From: Rhodovulum sp. 12E13 | GTDB taxonomy: Bacteria > Pseudomonadota > Alphaproteobacteria > Rhodobacterales > Rhodobacteraceae | Direction of reading: 5' to 3' | NCBI RefSeq assembly: GCF_003340565.1 | Contig: NZ_QPLK01000002.1 | Coordinates: 1 to 64,000, forward strand | Length of the DNA: 64,000 bases | Part shown: piece by piece, positions 19,553 to 27,971 of the stretch | Numbering within the stretch: the first letter of the stretch is position 1 | How the letters are laid out: the number at the start of each line of letters is the position of its first letter | The notes under the pieces: model-generated | Databases searched by the model: none | Seen by the model: the letters and a program-made list of their open reading frames with translations, nothing else | What the model was told of the DNA's origin: nothing | Made by a program: the position numbers and the translations under genes

Positions 19553-21511
19553 ATGAGCACGCGACCGAGCACCCCGCTACTGGACCGGGTGAACACCCCT
19601 GCCGACCTGAAAGGCTTGTCGGACGCCGAGCTCGTGCGCCTGGCCTCGGAGCTGCGCGCCGAGACGATCTCGGCGGTGTCGGAGACCGGCGGGCATCTCG
19701 GCGCGGGGCTGGGCGTCGTCGAACTGACGGTGGCGATCCATGCCGTCTTCGACACGCCGAGGGACCGGCTGATCTGGGATGTCAGCCACCAGTGCTACCC
19801 CCACAAGATCCTCACCGGGCGGCGCGACCGCATCCGCACGCTGCGGCAGAAGGACGGGCTGTCGGGCTTCACCAAGCGGTCGGAGAGCCCCTACGACCCG
19901 TTCGGTGCGGCGCACAGCTCCACCTCGATCAGCGCCGCGCTCGGCTTTACCGTGGCCCGCGATCTCGGCGCGCGGCCCGAGGAGCGCGGCGAGCCGCCGC
20001 TCGGCGACGCGATCGCCGTGATCGGCGACGGGGCGATGAGCGCCGGCATGGCCTACGAGGCGATGAACAATGCCGGCCACGAGGGGCGGCGGCTGATCGT
20101 CATTCTCAACGACAACGAGATGAGCATCGCCCCGCCCGTGGGGGCCATGTCGTCCTACCTGTCGCGGCTCTATGCCGGCGCGCCGTTCCAGGAGTTCAAG
20201 TCGGTCGCCAAGGGGGCGGTCAGCATGCTGCCCGAGCCGTTCCGCGAGGGGGCCAAGCGCGCCAAGGACCTGCTCAAGCACCTGACGGTCGGCGGCACGC
20301 TCTTCGAGGAGTTCGGCTTTTCCTATGTCGGCCCCATCGACGGGCACGACATGGAGCAGTTGCTGCCGGTGCTGCGCACCGTCAGGGCGCGCGCCGACGG
20401 CCCGATCCTGATCCACGCGATCACGAAGAAGGGCAAGGGCTATGCCCCCGCCGAAGAGGCCCGCGACCGCGGCCACGGCGTGTCGAAGTTCGACGTCATC
20501 ACCGGCGAGCAGAAGAAGGCGGCCTCGAACGCGCCATCCTATACCAAGGTCTTCGCCGAGAGCCTGATCGCGCAGGCGGCGCAGGACGAGCGGATCACCG
20601 CCGTGACCGCCGCCATGCCCGACGGGACGGGTCTCAAGCAGTTCGCCGAGCGCTTTCCTTCCCGGTGCTTCGACGTGGGCATCGCCGAGCAGCACGCGGT
20701 GACCTTCGCCGCGGGGCAGGCGGCTGGCGGGCTGAAGCCGTTCGCCGCGATCTACTCGACCTTCCTGCAGCGCGGCTACGACCAGGTCGTGCACGACGTG
20801 GCGATCCAGCGCCTGCCGGTGCGCTTCGCCATCGACCGCGCCGGCCTCGTGGGCGCCGACGGGGCGACCCATGCCGGCGCTTTCGACGTCGCGTTCCTCG
20901 CCAACCTGCCCGGCTTCACCGTGATGGCGGCGGCCGACGAGGCGGAGCTCGTTCACATGGTGGCCACCGCCGTGGCGCACGACGAGGGGCCCATCGCCTT
21001 CCGCTTTCCCCGCGGCGAGGGCGTCGGCGTCGAGATGCCCGAGCGCGGCGTGCCGCTCGAGATCGGCAAGGGCCGCATGATCCAGCAGGGGCATGGCGTG
21101 GCGCTGCTCAATTTCGGCGCCCGGCTGAAGGAGGTGCGCGAGGCCGCCGAGGCGTTGGGCGCGCGCGGGGTCGTGCCGACCATTGCCGACGCCCGCTTCG
21201 CCAAGCCGCTCGACCGCGACCTCGTTCTTCGGCTCGCGGCGGAGCACGAGGCGCTGATCACCATCGAGGAGGGGGCCGTCGGCGGCTTCGGCAGTCACGT
21301 CGCGCATCTGCTGGCCGAGGAAGGCGTGTTCGACACGGGCCTGCGCTTCCGCTCGATGGTGCTGCCCGACATCTTCATCGACCAGGCGAGCCCGGGCGAC
21401 ATGTATGCCGTCGCCGGGCTCAATGCCGCCGACATCGAGGCCAAGGTCCTCTCGGTGCTGGGGGACGAGGAGCGTGGCCAGACGGTGCAGGGCCTGCCGA
21501 GGGCCCAGTGA
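19553..21511 (+). CDS. dxs: 1-deoxy-D-xylulose-5-phosphate synthase
   Basis: Thiamine-diphosphate enzyme condensing pyruvate and glyceraldehyde 3-phosphate, first step of the MEP isoprenoid pathway. 652 residues; the length is slightly above the usual 620-640. Visible: [34 protein letters not shown], the ThDP/Mg motif [20 protein letters not shown] with NDNEMSI, then the transketolase-like Pyr domain with [17 protein letters not shown] (catalytic Glu), and a C-terminal domain with [15 protein letters not shown]. It follows ispA closely, coupling precursor supply to prenyl chain synthesis. Confidence 0.97.
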   Translation: MSTRPSTPLLDRVNTPADLKGLSDAELVRLASELRAETISAVSETGGHLGAGLGVVELTVAIHAVFDTPRDRLIWDVSHQCYPHKILTGRRDRIRTLRQKDGLSGFTKRSESPYDPFGAAHSSTSISAALGFTVARDLGARPEERGEPPLGDAIAVIGDGAMSAGMAYEAMNNAGHEGRRLIVILNDNEMSIAPPVGAMSSYLSRLYAGAPFQEFKSVAKGAVSMLPEPFREGAKRAKDLLKHLTVGGTLFEEFGFSYVGPIDGHDMEQLLPVLRTVRARADGPILIHAITKKGKGYAPAEEARDRGHGVSKFDVITGEQKKAASNAPSYTKVFAESLIAQAAQDERITAVTAAMPDGTGLKQFAERFPSRCFDVGIAEQHAVTFAAGQAAGGLKPFAAIYSTFLQRGYDQVVHDVAIQRLPVRFAIDRAGLVGADGATHAGAFDVAFLANLPGFTVMAAADEAELVHMVATAVAHDEGPIAFRFPRGEGVGVEMPERGVPLEIGKGRMIQQGHGVALLNFGARLKEVREAAEALGARGVVPTIADARFAKPLDRDLVLRLAAEHEALITIEEGAVGGFGSHVAHLLAEEGVFDTGLRFRSMVLPDIFIDQASPGDMYAVAGLNAADIEAKVLSVLGDEERGQTVQGLPRAQ

Positions 21512-21569
21512 ACCGGTAATCCTCTGCCCGTTCACCGCCCGTTCACCGGGTGGGTGACTAGGATGATCC

Positions 21570-22595
21570 ATGATACGCGCGGTCCGCCATGGCTTCCGGC
21601 CGCCGCCCTGGGCCATTGCCGCGGTCTTCGCCGTGCTGCCGCTCGGCGGCGGCACGGCCGCGGCCGACGCCTTGTGCGCCCTGCTGCTCGAGGTCGAGAC
21701 GGAGGCAGCCGACGCGCTCGAGGGGCGGATGCCGCCACCAGACGTTGCCGCGGCGCGGATCGAGCAGATCGGCACCCTCGCGGCCGCGCAGGTCGACCTG
21801 TCCCGCCAGCTTCTCGCGCTGTCCCTCGCCTACCGGTCGGCCCGGGCGAGCCCGTCCCCGGTGGCGTTTGCCACCAGCCTCCGCCGTGCGGCGAGCGAGT
21901 TGCGGTGGCTGCTGCCTGCCTGCGACCTGCCGGCGATGGACGGCTCTCTCGACGGTCGGGTCGTCACGCCCCGGCCCCCCGCGACCGCTGCCCGCGATCC
22001 GCGCGCACCGGCCGACGATCCCGGCGGTCTCGCCCCGGCCGTCATCCGTCGCTCGGGCGAAGAGGGCGCACCCCTGCCCGGCGCGGCCGGGGATGCGGGG
22101 ATGCCGGGTCCCGACGCCATCGCCGGCCGGGTCGCGGCACTTGTCGCTCCGGCGATCCTGGCAGCGGCCTGGATTCACTGGCACTTCGTCGGCCGGCCCG
22201 CAGGCGCACGGCGCTATCCCTGCCGGGTACGGGCGCGGATGCGGGTGGGCGACCTCGTGGACGAGACACGTGTCGAGGACATCTCGATTTACGGCGCGCG
22301 GCTGCGCCTGCAGGAGGTCGAACTCGAGATCGGCGACATGGTCGAGGTCACGTGCCCCCATTTCCGCCGGATCGGGCGCGTGCAATGGGCCAACGCAAGC
22401 TATGCCGGGCTGAGGTTTCGACAGGCCGTGTCGCGCGGCGTGATCGAGGCCTGCATCCGCGGCGACGGGGCGCACGACGTCGCGGCGCAGCCGGCCGAGG
22501 AAGCGGTCGCGCCCGGCGTCGCCGCGATCGGCGCGCCCCGCGATCCGGCCACGCTTCGCGGGCGCCCCGAGTCAGGCGCCCGGCCGCCTGTCTAG
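21570..22595 (+). CDS. PilZ-domain protein with signal sequence and membrane anchor
   Basis: 341 residues. An N-terminal signal-like segment (about 8-33) is followed by about 150 residues of probably periplasmic sequence (helical part CALLLEVETEAADALEGRM, then a Pro-rich linker), a membrane helix at about 185-208 (VAALVAPAILAAAWIHWHFV), and a cytoplasmic PilZ domain (about 212-300). Both c-di-GMP-binding motifs are present: RRYPCR (RxxxR) and EDISIYGARL (D/NxSxxG). The tail after 305 is disordered. It could pass a cytoplasmic c-di-GMP signal to the periplasm or the reverse. It is 58 bp after dxs and convergent with the glycosyltransferase cluster (4-bp overlap of stops), so it may regulate surface polysaccharide, an inference from position only. 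Confidence 0.85.
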   Translation: MIRAVRHGFRPPPWAIAAVFAVLPLGGGTAAADALCALLLEVETEAADALEGRMPPPDVAAARIEQIGTLAAAQVDLSRQLLALSLAYRSARASPSPVAFATSLRRAASELRWLLPACDLPAMDGSLDGRVVTPRPPATAARDPRAPADDPGGLAPAVIRRSGEEGAPLPGAAGDAGMPGPDAIAGRVAALVAPAILAAAWIHWHFVGRPAGARRYPCRVRARMRVGDLVDETRVEDISIYGARLRLQEVELEIGDMVEVTCPHFRRIGRVQWANASYAGLRFRQAVSRGVIEACIRGDGAHDVAAQPAEEAVAPGVAAIGAPRDPATLRGRPESGARPPV

Positions 22596-23929
22596 CCCTT
22601 GATTCCGGCGGCGATGGCGCGCGTGTAGAGCGCGGCCGCGGCGCTTCCGGACGCGACCGCCCGGGTGACCGGGGCGACCGCCCGCGCAAGCGTTGTGTCG
22701 TGCAGGGCGCCGGGGCTCCTGCGGGCGATCTCGGCGATGGCGCGGGCGTAGGCCCGCGGCGCGTGCCGTGTCTCGAGGAGCGCGCGCCCGGCGGCCCCGC
22801 GTTCCGCCCCGAGAGACCGGTCGGCGGCGAGGCGGCGCAGCAGGGCCGTCAGGCCCTCGGCTTCGTTCTCGATGCGCGTCTTGAACACGGTCGTCTCGTC
22901 GAGCTCGGAATACCAGCCGGCGTCGGTGACGACCGAGGGGGCGCCCGCGTTCCAGATCCGCAACTGGCTGCCCGAGGCCTCGCCCATCGTCGGCCAGCGC
23001 AGGTTGAACACGAGGTCGGCCTCGGCGAGCCGCCGGTCGAGCTCGCCCTCGGAGACGAACCCGTGCACCCGCACGCGCTCGGCGATGCCGAGCGCGGCGG
23101 CACGGGCCGCGACGGCCTGCTCGTCCCAGACCCGGCCCATGATGTCGAAGCGGAAGGCGAGCTCGTCCTTCAGCGCGCCAAGGACGTCGAGCACCTCCAT
23201 CAGCCGGCGGTTCGGCCAGATGTGACCGAACTGGACGAGGCGCAGCGGGCCGTGCGCAGGCAGGCGTCCCGGCGGCCCGGGCGTGGCACGGAACGGCAGA
23301 TCCAGCCGCCAGGCGGGCGTCGTGCGCCGCGCCGCCACCCGCTCAAAGGCGAGGCCCGTATGCGTCAGCACGCCCGCCGCGCGGTCGAGCACGATCTCGA
23401 AACCGGGGGCCACGGCGGCGAGGTCGTGCGGCATCATGCGCCGCTCGAGCAGGCGGGGGCCGAACTCGGCGCCGGCCTGCCCATACCAGCGCGACATGGC
23501 CGCGAGGTAGTCGTCCGGCGGCAGGATGCCGTTGGCCACGGTGCCGAGGCACAGCTCCTGGATGGCGAGGTCGTGCAGCACGACGATCGAGGGCACGCGC
23601 ATCGCGAGCCGCAGAAGGCCGGCGTGAAAGACCCAGGAATTGCCGATATGGATGAAGATCGCCTCTGCCCGTCCGTCGGCGCGGGTCTCGCCCGCAAAGT
23701 CGCGCGGCAGCGCGCGGCCGGGGTGGAGCATCCGCACCGGCGCATGGCGCTCGAGCCGCCAGTCCCATCTCGGCGCGTCCGTCCAGAGCGTGAGGTCGGT
23801 CGCTTCGGCGAGTTCGGGCAGGATGCGGGCGGTGTAGTGGGCGATGTCGGTCTCGGCCGGTGGCAGCGGCGAGACCCAGTGCACCCGTGGCCGCGCAGTG
23901 GCGCCGCCCCCGTCGCGCGCGGCGGTCAT
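22592..23929 (-). CDS. Glycosyltransferase, GT4-like
   Basis: 445 residues from ATG 23929, which overlaps the stop of the upstream gene by 4 nt. The N-terminal part has VHWVSPLPPAETDIAHYT and VLHDLAIQELCLG; the C-terminal Rossmann half has RLVQFGHIWPNRRLMEVLDVL, RVWDEQAVAARAAALGIAER and LRWPTMGEASGSQLRIWNAG, as in GT4 enzymes that transfer sugars to surface polysaccharides. The typical EX7E motif is weakened to GEASGSQLRIWNA. The last gene of a three-gene overlapping leftward set. The sugar donor cannot be predicted. Confidence 0.85.
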   Translation of the reverse strand: MTAARDGGGATARPRVHWVSPLPPAETDIAHYTARILPELAEATDLTLWTDAPRWDWRLERHAPVRMLHPGRALPRDFAGETRADGRAEAIFIHIGNSWVFHAGLLRLAMRVPSIVVLHDLAIQELCLGTVANGILPPDDYLAAMSRWYGQAGAEFGPRLLERRMMPHDLAAVAPGFEIVLDRAAGVLTHTGLAFERVAARRTTPAWRLDLPFRATPGPPGRLPAHGPLRLVQFGHIWPNRRLMEVLDVLGALKDELAFRFDIMGRVWDEQAVAARAAALGIAERVRVHGFVSEGELDRRLAEADLVFNLRWPTMGEASGSQLRIWNAGAPSVVTDAGWYSELDETTVFKTRIENEAEGLTALLRRLAADRSLGAERGAAGRALLETRHAPRAYARAIAEIARRSPGALHDTTLARAVAPVTRAVASGSAAAALYTRAIAAGIKG

Positions 23930-26298
23930 GCCGGCCGCCCGAGACGGTCGAACGCCTCCCGGCTGCAGGGCAGATCGAGCGGTGCGGCGCGGCCGGTGCC
24001 CGAGAAGGGGCCCGCCCCCTTCTGGCAGAGGTGCAGGCGGATGCGGCCCGGTGTGCTCCCCTGCGGCGCTCCGTCGACGGCGAGCGTGACATGGGCGGTC
24101 GCGCCGGGGGGCACCGGGTCGCCCGGGCCGGGCAGGGCGCGGCGCCCGTGACACCTCCCTTCGGCGTCGAGCCATTCCGCCAGAAGGGTCGTGCGCTGCG
24201 GCCCGTCCACTGTCCACCAGCCCGTGGAGGTGTTGGTCAGGGCGATGTCGGCGCCCCCCTCCGGATCGGGGCCGCCCGCAAGGGCGAGCCGCCCGGCCAT
24301 GCACGTCGGATCACCCGTGTAGAGGCGCTCCGGCGCCCCGCGCGGCGGACCGTCCTTGCGCCCGAGGTAGAGGATCGTCTCCCCCCGCAGCTCGAGGGGG
24401 TGTCCCTGCCGTGCCAGCAACGCGGCCGTTGCGGGGTCGATGCCGTCCTCGCCGGATGCACCGCCCATGTCGTGCGTCGAAAGGCTGACGGTGCCGAAGC
24501 CTGCCGCCTCGCCCAGCAGGGGCAACTCGCGGGGGGCGTACTCGCGGTTGTGACGGGCGGACACGCCACCCGCAGGCGCGAAACCACCCGAGGCATAGGG
24601 CGCCTCAAGGCCGAGAACCCGGCCGACGGCGCGGTGCGATGCGATGTTCGGCGTCGTCAGAAGCAGGTGACCGCCGGGCGCCAGCACGCGGTTCGCCTCG
24701 GCCAGGGCGTGATATGGGTCGAGGGCGAAGCGCTGCAGCACCTCGATGCCCACGACGAGGTCGATGGAACTGTCCTCCCAGGGCCAGCGGTCGCGCTCGG
24801 GGTCGGCCGCCGCGACCTCCACCTCGATGTCGGCGCCCTCGCCGTGATCGCGGATGCGTTCCGTCCTCGGCCCGGGGCCCTCGTACAGGCCGAGCAGGCG
24901 CGCCCCGGGGAAGCGCGCGGCGAGCAGCGCGGTGAGCACGGGCGGGGCCGAGATGCCGATGTCCAGGATCGTCTGTGGCGCCAGTCCCTCGAGCGCGCCG
25001 ATGGCCGCCGCGCAACGGGGCCAGGCTGCCTCGATCCCGGCCGCGACGCGATCGACGGCGGGGCTGTCGGATGCCCCCCCGCTCGCTGGAGCATCGAACG
25101 AAAAACGGCTTGCCGCGTCGCGGGGAGAGGCGACGGGCAGCCCCGATGCGGAGGGCGGAGCGACGGCCGCGTGCAGGCGGGCGACCGCATCCTCCCGGTG
25201 CGCGCTCTGCGGCGCGGCGGGTGGCGGCGGCGCGTGGGAGAGGGTCGGGGCGTCCGCGAGCAAACGGCTGATGACGTGCTCCCAGTCGAGGCTCAGCGCG
25301 TCGTAGCGGGCGCGGCCGGCCGCGCCCATCCGCTCGGCCAGCGCCGTGTCTTCGGTCACGCGGGCGAAGGCCCGGCCGAGCGAGGCGGGCGTCGGCGCGG
25401 CCACGAGCCCCTCTGCGCCGTCGCCGACGAATTCGAGCGGCCCGCCGGCATCGGTCACGGTGAGCACCGGCTTGGCCGACAGCATCGCCTCGAGCGTGAT
25501 GTAGCCGTAATCCTCGTCCTTCGGGGCGAAGACCACCGCCCGCGCCCCGGAGTAGCGTCGGATCATCGTGTCGTCGTCGATGGCGCCGAGCCATTCGATC
25601 TGGTCGTCGACCCCGCGCGCGCGGGCGAGCGCCTGCAGCCGGTCGAGATAGGCGGGTTCATCTGCGGCGCCGGCCACGACGAGGCGGGGCCCGCGCCCGG
25701 CCTCGGCCAGCGCCTCGATCATCAGGTCGAGCCGCTTGTAAGGGGTGATCCGGCCCGGGGCGAAGATGTAATCGCCGGTCTCCCCCGGGGCGAGACGGTC
25801 GGCCAGTGGCGGGGGGTGGTAGAGCGGCTCGGCCTCGAGCCCGAGGAACCGGTCGAGTCGCGCCGCCACGTTGCGCGAGTTGGCGAAGAGCGGCGCGCCC
25901 GCGCCGAGCGCGGCGCGATCCTCGGCGAGGATCGTCTGGCGCAGGGCGGCGCCTTCGGGGTCGTCCAGCAGTTCGCTGTCGCCGGATTCCCAGAGGTCGT
26001 AGGCCTGCCGGTACTGGTGGATGATCCAGAACGTCCTGTTCGGGTGGTGCATCAGCCAGGCCGGGAAGCGCAGCCCGATGGCGAGGTCGACGGGAACGCC
26101 TGCCGCCTCGGACACGTCGAGCAGCTTGGCCGCGACGATCGACCGGGCGAGCGTGACGCCGGGATACCACTTGAACGGCAGCGTGACCTCGACGGCCTCG
26201 TGTCCGTGCGCGCGCAGCGCCTCGGCCAGCCGCGCGGCGTGGCGCTCCGCGCCTCCGCTCACGAAGGGGACCTGCGTGTTGAGAAGGGCGACCCGCAT
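23926..26298 (-). CDS. Fusion: GT4 glycosyltransferase + SAM methyltransferase + beta-sandwich
   Basis: 790 residues in three parts. Residues about 1-355 are a GT4 glycosyltransferase (VALLNTQVPFVSGGAERHA, APGRITPYKRLDLMIEAL, EDYGYITLEAMLSAKPVL). After an Ala/Pro-rich linker (about 360-425) comes a class I methyltransferase (about 430-640) with PQTILDIGISAPPV, VGIEVLQRFALDPYHALAE and GGHLLLTTPNIAS; the glycine-rich motif is weak. The last about 120 residues (ADIALTNTSTGWW... HVTLAVDGAPQG) look like a beta-sandwich glycan-binding module such as those of Wzt-type proteins. It overlaps both neighbours by 1-4 nt. Likely role: adding and methylating sugars on a surface glycan. Confidence 0.85.
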   Translation of the reverse strand: MRVALLNTQVPFVSGGAERHAARLAEALRAHGHEAVEVTLPFKWYPGVTLARSIVAAKLLDVSEAAGVPVDLAIGLRFPAWLMHHPNRTFWIIHQYRQAYDLWESGDSELLDDPEGAALRQTILAEDRAALGAGAPLFANSRNVAARLDRFLGLEAEPLYHPPPLADRLAPGETGDYIFAPGRITPYKRLDLMIEALAEAGRGPRLVVAGAADEPAYLDRLQALARARGVDDQIEWLGAIDDDTMIRRYSGARAVVFAPKDEDYGYITLEAMLSAKPVLTVTDAGGPLEFVGDGAEGLVAAPTPASLGRAFARVTEDTALAERMGAAGRARYDALSLDWEHVISRLLADAPTLSHAPPPPAAPQSAHREDAVARLHAAVAPPSASGLPVASPRDAASRFSFDAPASGGASDSPAVDRVAAGIEAAWPRCAAAIGALEGLAPQTILDIGISAPPVLTALLAARFPGARLLGLYEGPGPRTERIRDHGEGADIEVEVAAADPERDRWPWEDSSIDLVVGIEVLQRFALDPYHALAEANRVLAPGGHLLLTTPNIASHRAVGRVLGLEAPYASGGFAPAGGVSARHNREYAPRELPLLGEAAGFGTVSLSTHDMGGASGEDGIDPATAALLARQGHPLELRGETILYLGRKDGPPRGAPERLYTGDPTCMAGRLALAGGPDPEGGADIALTNTSTGWWTVDGPQRTTLLAEWLDAEGRCHGRRALPGPGDPVPPGATAHVTLAVDGAPQGSTPGRIRLHLCQKGAGPFSGTGRAAPLDLPCSREAFDRLGRPA

Positions 26299-27668
26299 CA
26301 GGCGCCCCCGCCCCGGTCGGGCGAGCCCCGGTCCACCGGGTTCCCGTCCACCGGGTTTCCGTCCAATGGGCCCCCGCCCAATGCGACGTCGAACGGCGCG
26401 TCCATCGGCTCGGGCTTGGTGCCGACCACGCCCAGGTCTTGCGGGCCGTAGAGCAGGTGGGCGACCTCCGCGTCGAAGCCCGGACGCGCGAGGGCGTCCT
26501 CCAGCCGTTCGTGCGGATTGAGATGCATCAGTCGCACGGGGGCGTAGCCTGCCGTCTCGAACAGCACGCCGAGGATATGCTCGGGCATCGGCTTGAGGTG
26601 GGTGGGGTCGGTGAAGAACGTCGTCGCCCCGACGAGCACGTTCGAGGTGTTCGGCGTCTCGACGATCAGCACGCCCCCCGGCGCGAGGGCGCGGAACGCC
26701 CTTCGCACGAGCCGCACCACCAGATCGAACGGCAAATGCTCGACAACATGGTGCGCCGTGATCACCGACAGGCTGCCGTCTTCCGCTTCGTCGAGCGCGG
26801 CGAGCACGTCGCCAAGGCGGATGTCGAGCCCGCGCTCGATGGCGTCGGCGATCTGCTCGGGATTGCTGTCGACGCCGGTCGCGGTGATGCCGGCCTCGCG
26901 CAGGAGCGTCAGCCATTCCCCCCGGCCGCAGCCGAGGTCGAGCGCGGGGCGCCCGCCCGTCCGCGCTGAGGCTTCCTTGACGACCGGCAGGTAGACACGC
27001 AGGCGGCGCATGATCTTTTCCTCCGAGCCGCGATGCCGGTCTTCGAAGGCGCGGTAGAAGCGGTCGAGGAACGCTGCGTGGTCGGGGTCGGTGTCGGCGG
27101 CGGAGGTGTCGCCGGGGAGGGCCGGCGGCGCGTGCCCCCCGGTCTCGGCGCCGCGCCCGGCGCCGGCTAGGCGCGCCGTCATGTTGCGCACGGCCAGTTC
27201 CAGTGCGTCCAGCCGCAGCGACAGCTCGCGGCGCAGCGTCGTTCGCTCCGCCGTGGCGCGCTCTACCGCTACGTCGGCCGATTGGACCCGGTCGAAGGCC
27301 TCGAGCAGATCGTCGGACTGCTTCTCGAAGCCGACCTGCAGGCGGTTGGTATGGTCGGTCGTTCGCTCGATGTTCTGCTGAAGGCCGTCGACATGCTGGC
27401 GCAGCTCGGACAGCGCATCGTCGACATGCTGGCGCAGCTCGGACAGCGCATCGTCGATACGTGCGACCGACCGGCTTGCGCGTTTCGCCATCTCCTCGGT
27501 GCGCCCGAGCTTGAACAGGGCGGTGAGGCCGCGTTCGAGCCGCTTGTGCAGGGGCGGGCGCGGCTTCGTCTCGCCCCCGCGGTGGTCGGGCGCTTTCCTG
27601 TCGGCCGGCGCCGTCTCGCGCGATGCAGGTTCGCGGCCCTGCGGGTGTGGCTGCTCTGGCTCAGTCAC
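26298..27668 (-). CDS. SAM methyltransferase with N-terminal coiled coil
   Basis: 456 residues with a GTG start at 27668 behind GAGGAAAG. Residues about 60-165 are a long heptad-rich coiled coil including an exact duplication of DDALSELRQHV. Residues about 205-420 form a class I methyltransferase: motif I LDLGCGRGEWLTLL, acidic end GVDSNPEQ, AHHVVEHLPFDLVVRLVRRA, GGVLIVETPNTSNVLVGATT and FFTDPTHLKPMPEHI. The layout resembles polysaccharide chain-length/terminator methyltransferases, in which a coiled coil acts as a molecular ruler; that is an inference from architecture. The C-terminus has a degenerate NPVDGNPVDRGSPDRG repeat. First gene of the leftward three-gene set. Confidence 0.87.
   Translation of the reverse strand: MTEPEQPHPQGREPASRETAPADRKAPDHRGGETKPRPPLHKRLERGLTALFKLGRTEEMAKRASRSVARIDDALSELRQHVDDALSELRQHVDGLQQNIERTTDHTNRLQVGFEKQSDDLLEAFDRVQSADVAVERATAERTTLRRELSLRLDALELAVRNMTARLAGAGRGAETGGHAPPALPGDTSAADTDPDHAAFLDRFYRAFEDRHRGSEEKIMRRLRVYLPVVKEASARTGGRPALDLGCGRGEWLTLLREAGITATGVDSNPEQIADAIERGLDIRLGDVLAALDEAEDGSLSVITAHHVVEHLPFDLVVRLVRRAFRALAPGGVLIVETPNTSNVLVGATTFFTDPTHLKPMPEHILGVLFETAGYAPVRLMHLNPHERLEDALARPGFDAEVAHLLYGPQDLGVVGTKPEPMDAPFDVALGGGPLDGNPVDGNPVDRGSPDRGGGA
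27387..27452 (-). repeat. Exact 33-bp tandem duplication in coiled-coil region
   Basis: Positions 27387-27419 and 27420-27452 are identical 33-bp units, and the next eight bases start a third. Each encodes 11 residues (DDALSELRQHV on the minus strand), preserving the reading frame and one three-turn coiled-coil segment. Perfect identity suggests recent slippage and a length-variable rod in the methyltransferase. Confidence 0.9.
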
Positions 27669-27971
27669 GGATCTTTCCTCTGCAGCGCGCGTCGGTGGCG
27701 CGTTCTGGCGCGGCGCTCGTGATACGCTCTTGCCGCGGGTGTGTCACGGGCACCCGCGCCGCTGCGGCGCCGGGCGACGCCTGCGCCCCGAGCGGGCGGC
27801 GCAGACAGTTCGGCAAGGTGGTGCCAATTTGCACGCAGTATGAAAATCGCGCTACCTTTCCGCTTGCCCGCGCGGCGCGAAGGCGTTAGGGCGATCATCG
27901 AGGAGCGGTGGGTCGGTCGCGTGCCACGAACGTCGAGCTTGCGCTCCGCAAGAACCAGAGAGGGCTAAGGA
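27669..27971. other. Divergent promoter region of glycan operon and surface protein
   Basis: 303 bp between the leftward glycan gene set and the rightward surface-protein gene. No gene is supported here. The DNA is GC-rich on the left (hairpin-prone CGCCGCTGCGGCGCCGGGCG around 27759) and more AT-rich from about 27827 to 27860 (CCAATTTGCACGCAG, GTATGAAAATCGCG), where a weak sigma-70-like element (TTGCAC, 17 bp, CTACCT) could serve the surface protein. The ribosome-binding site of the latter is AGAGAGGG seven bases before ATG 27972. Confidence 0.5.

Noticed and set aside
19577-21775. 732-codon open frame antisense to dxs
   Set aside because: Shadow of the dxs reading frame; composition is typical of reverse-frame translation of GC3-rich genes.
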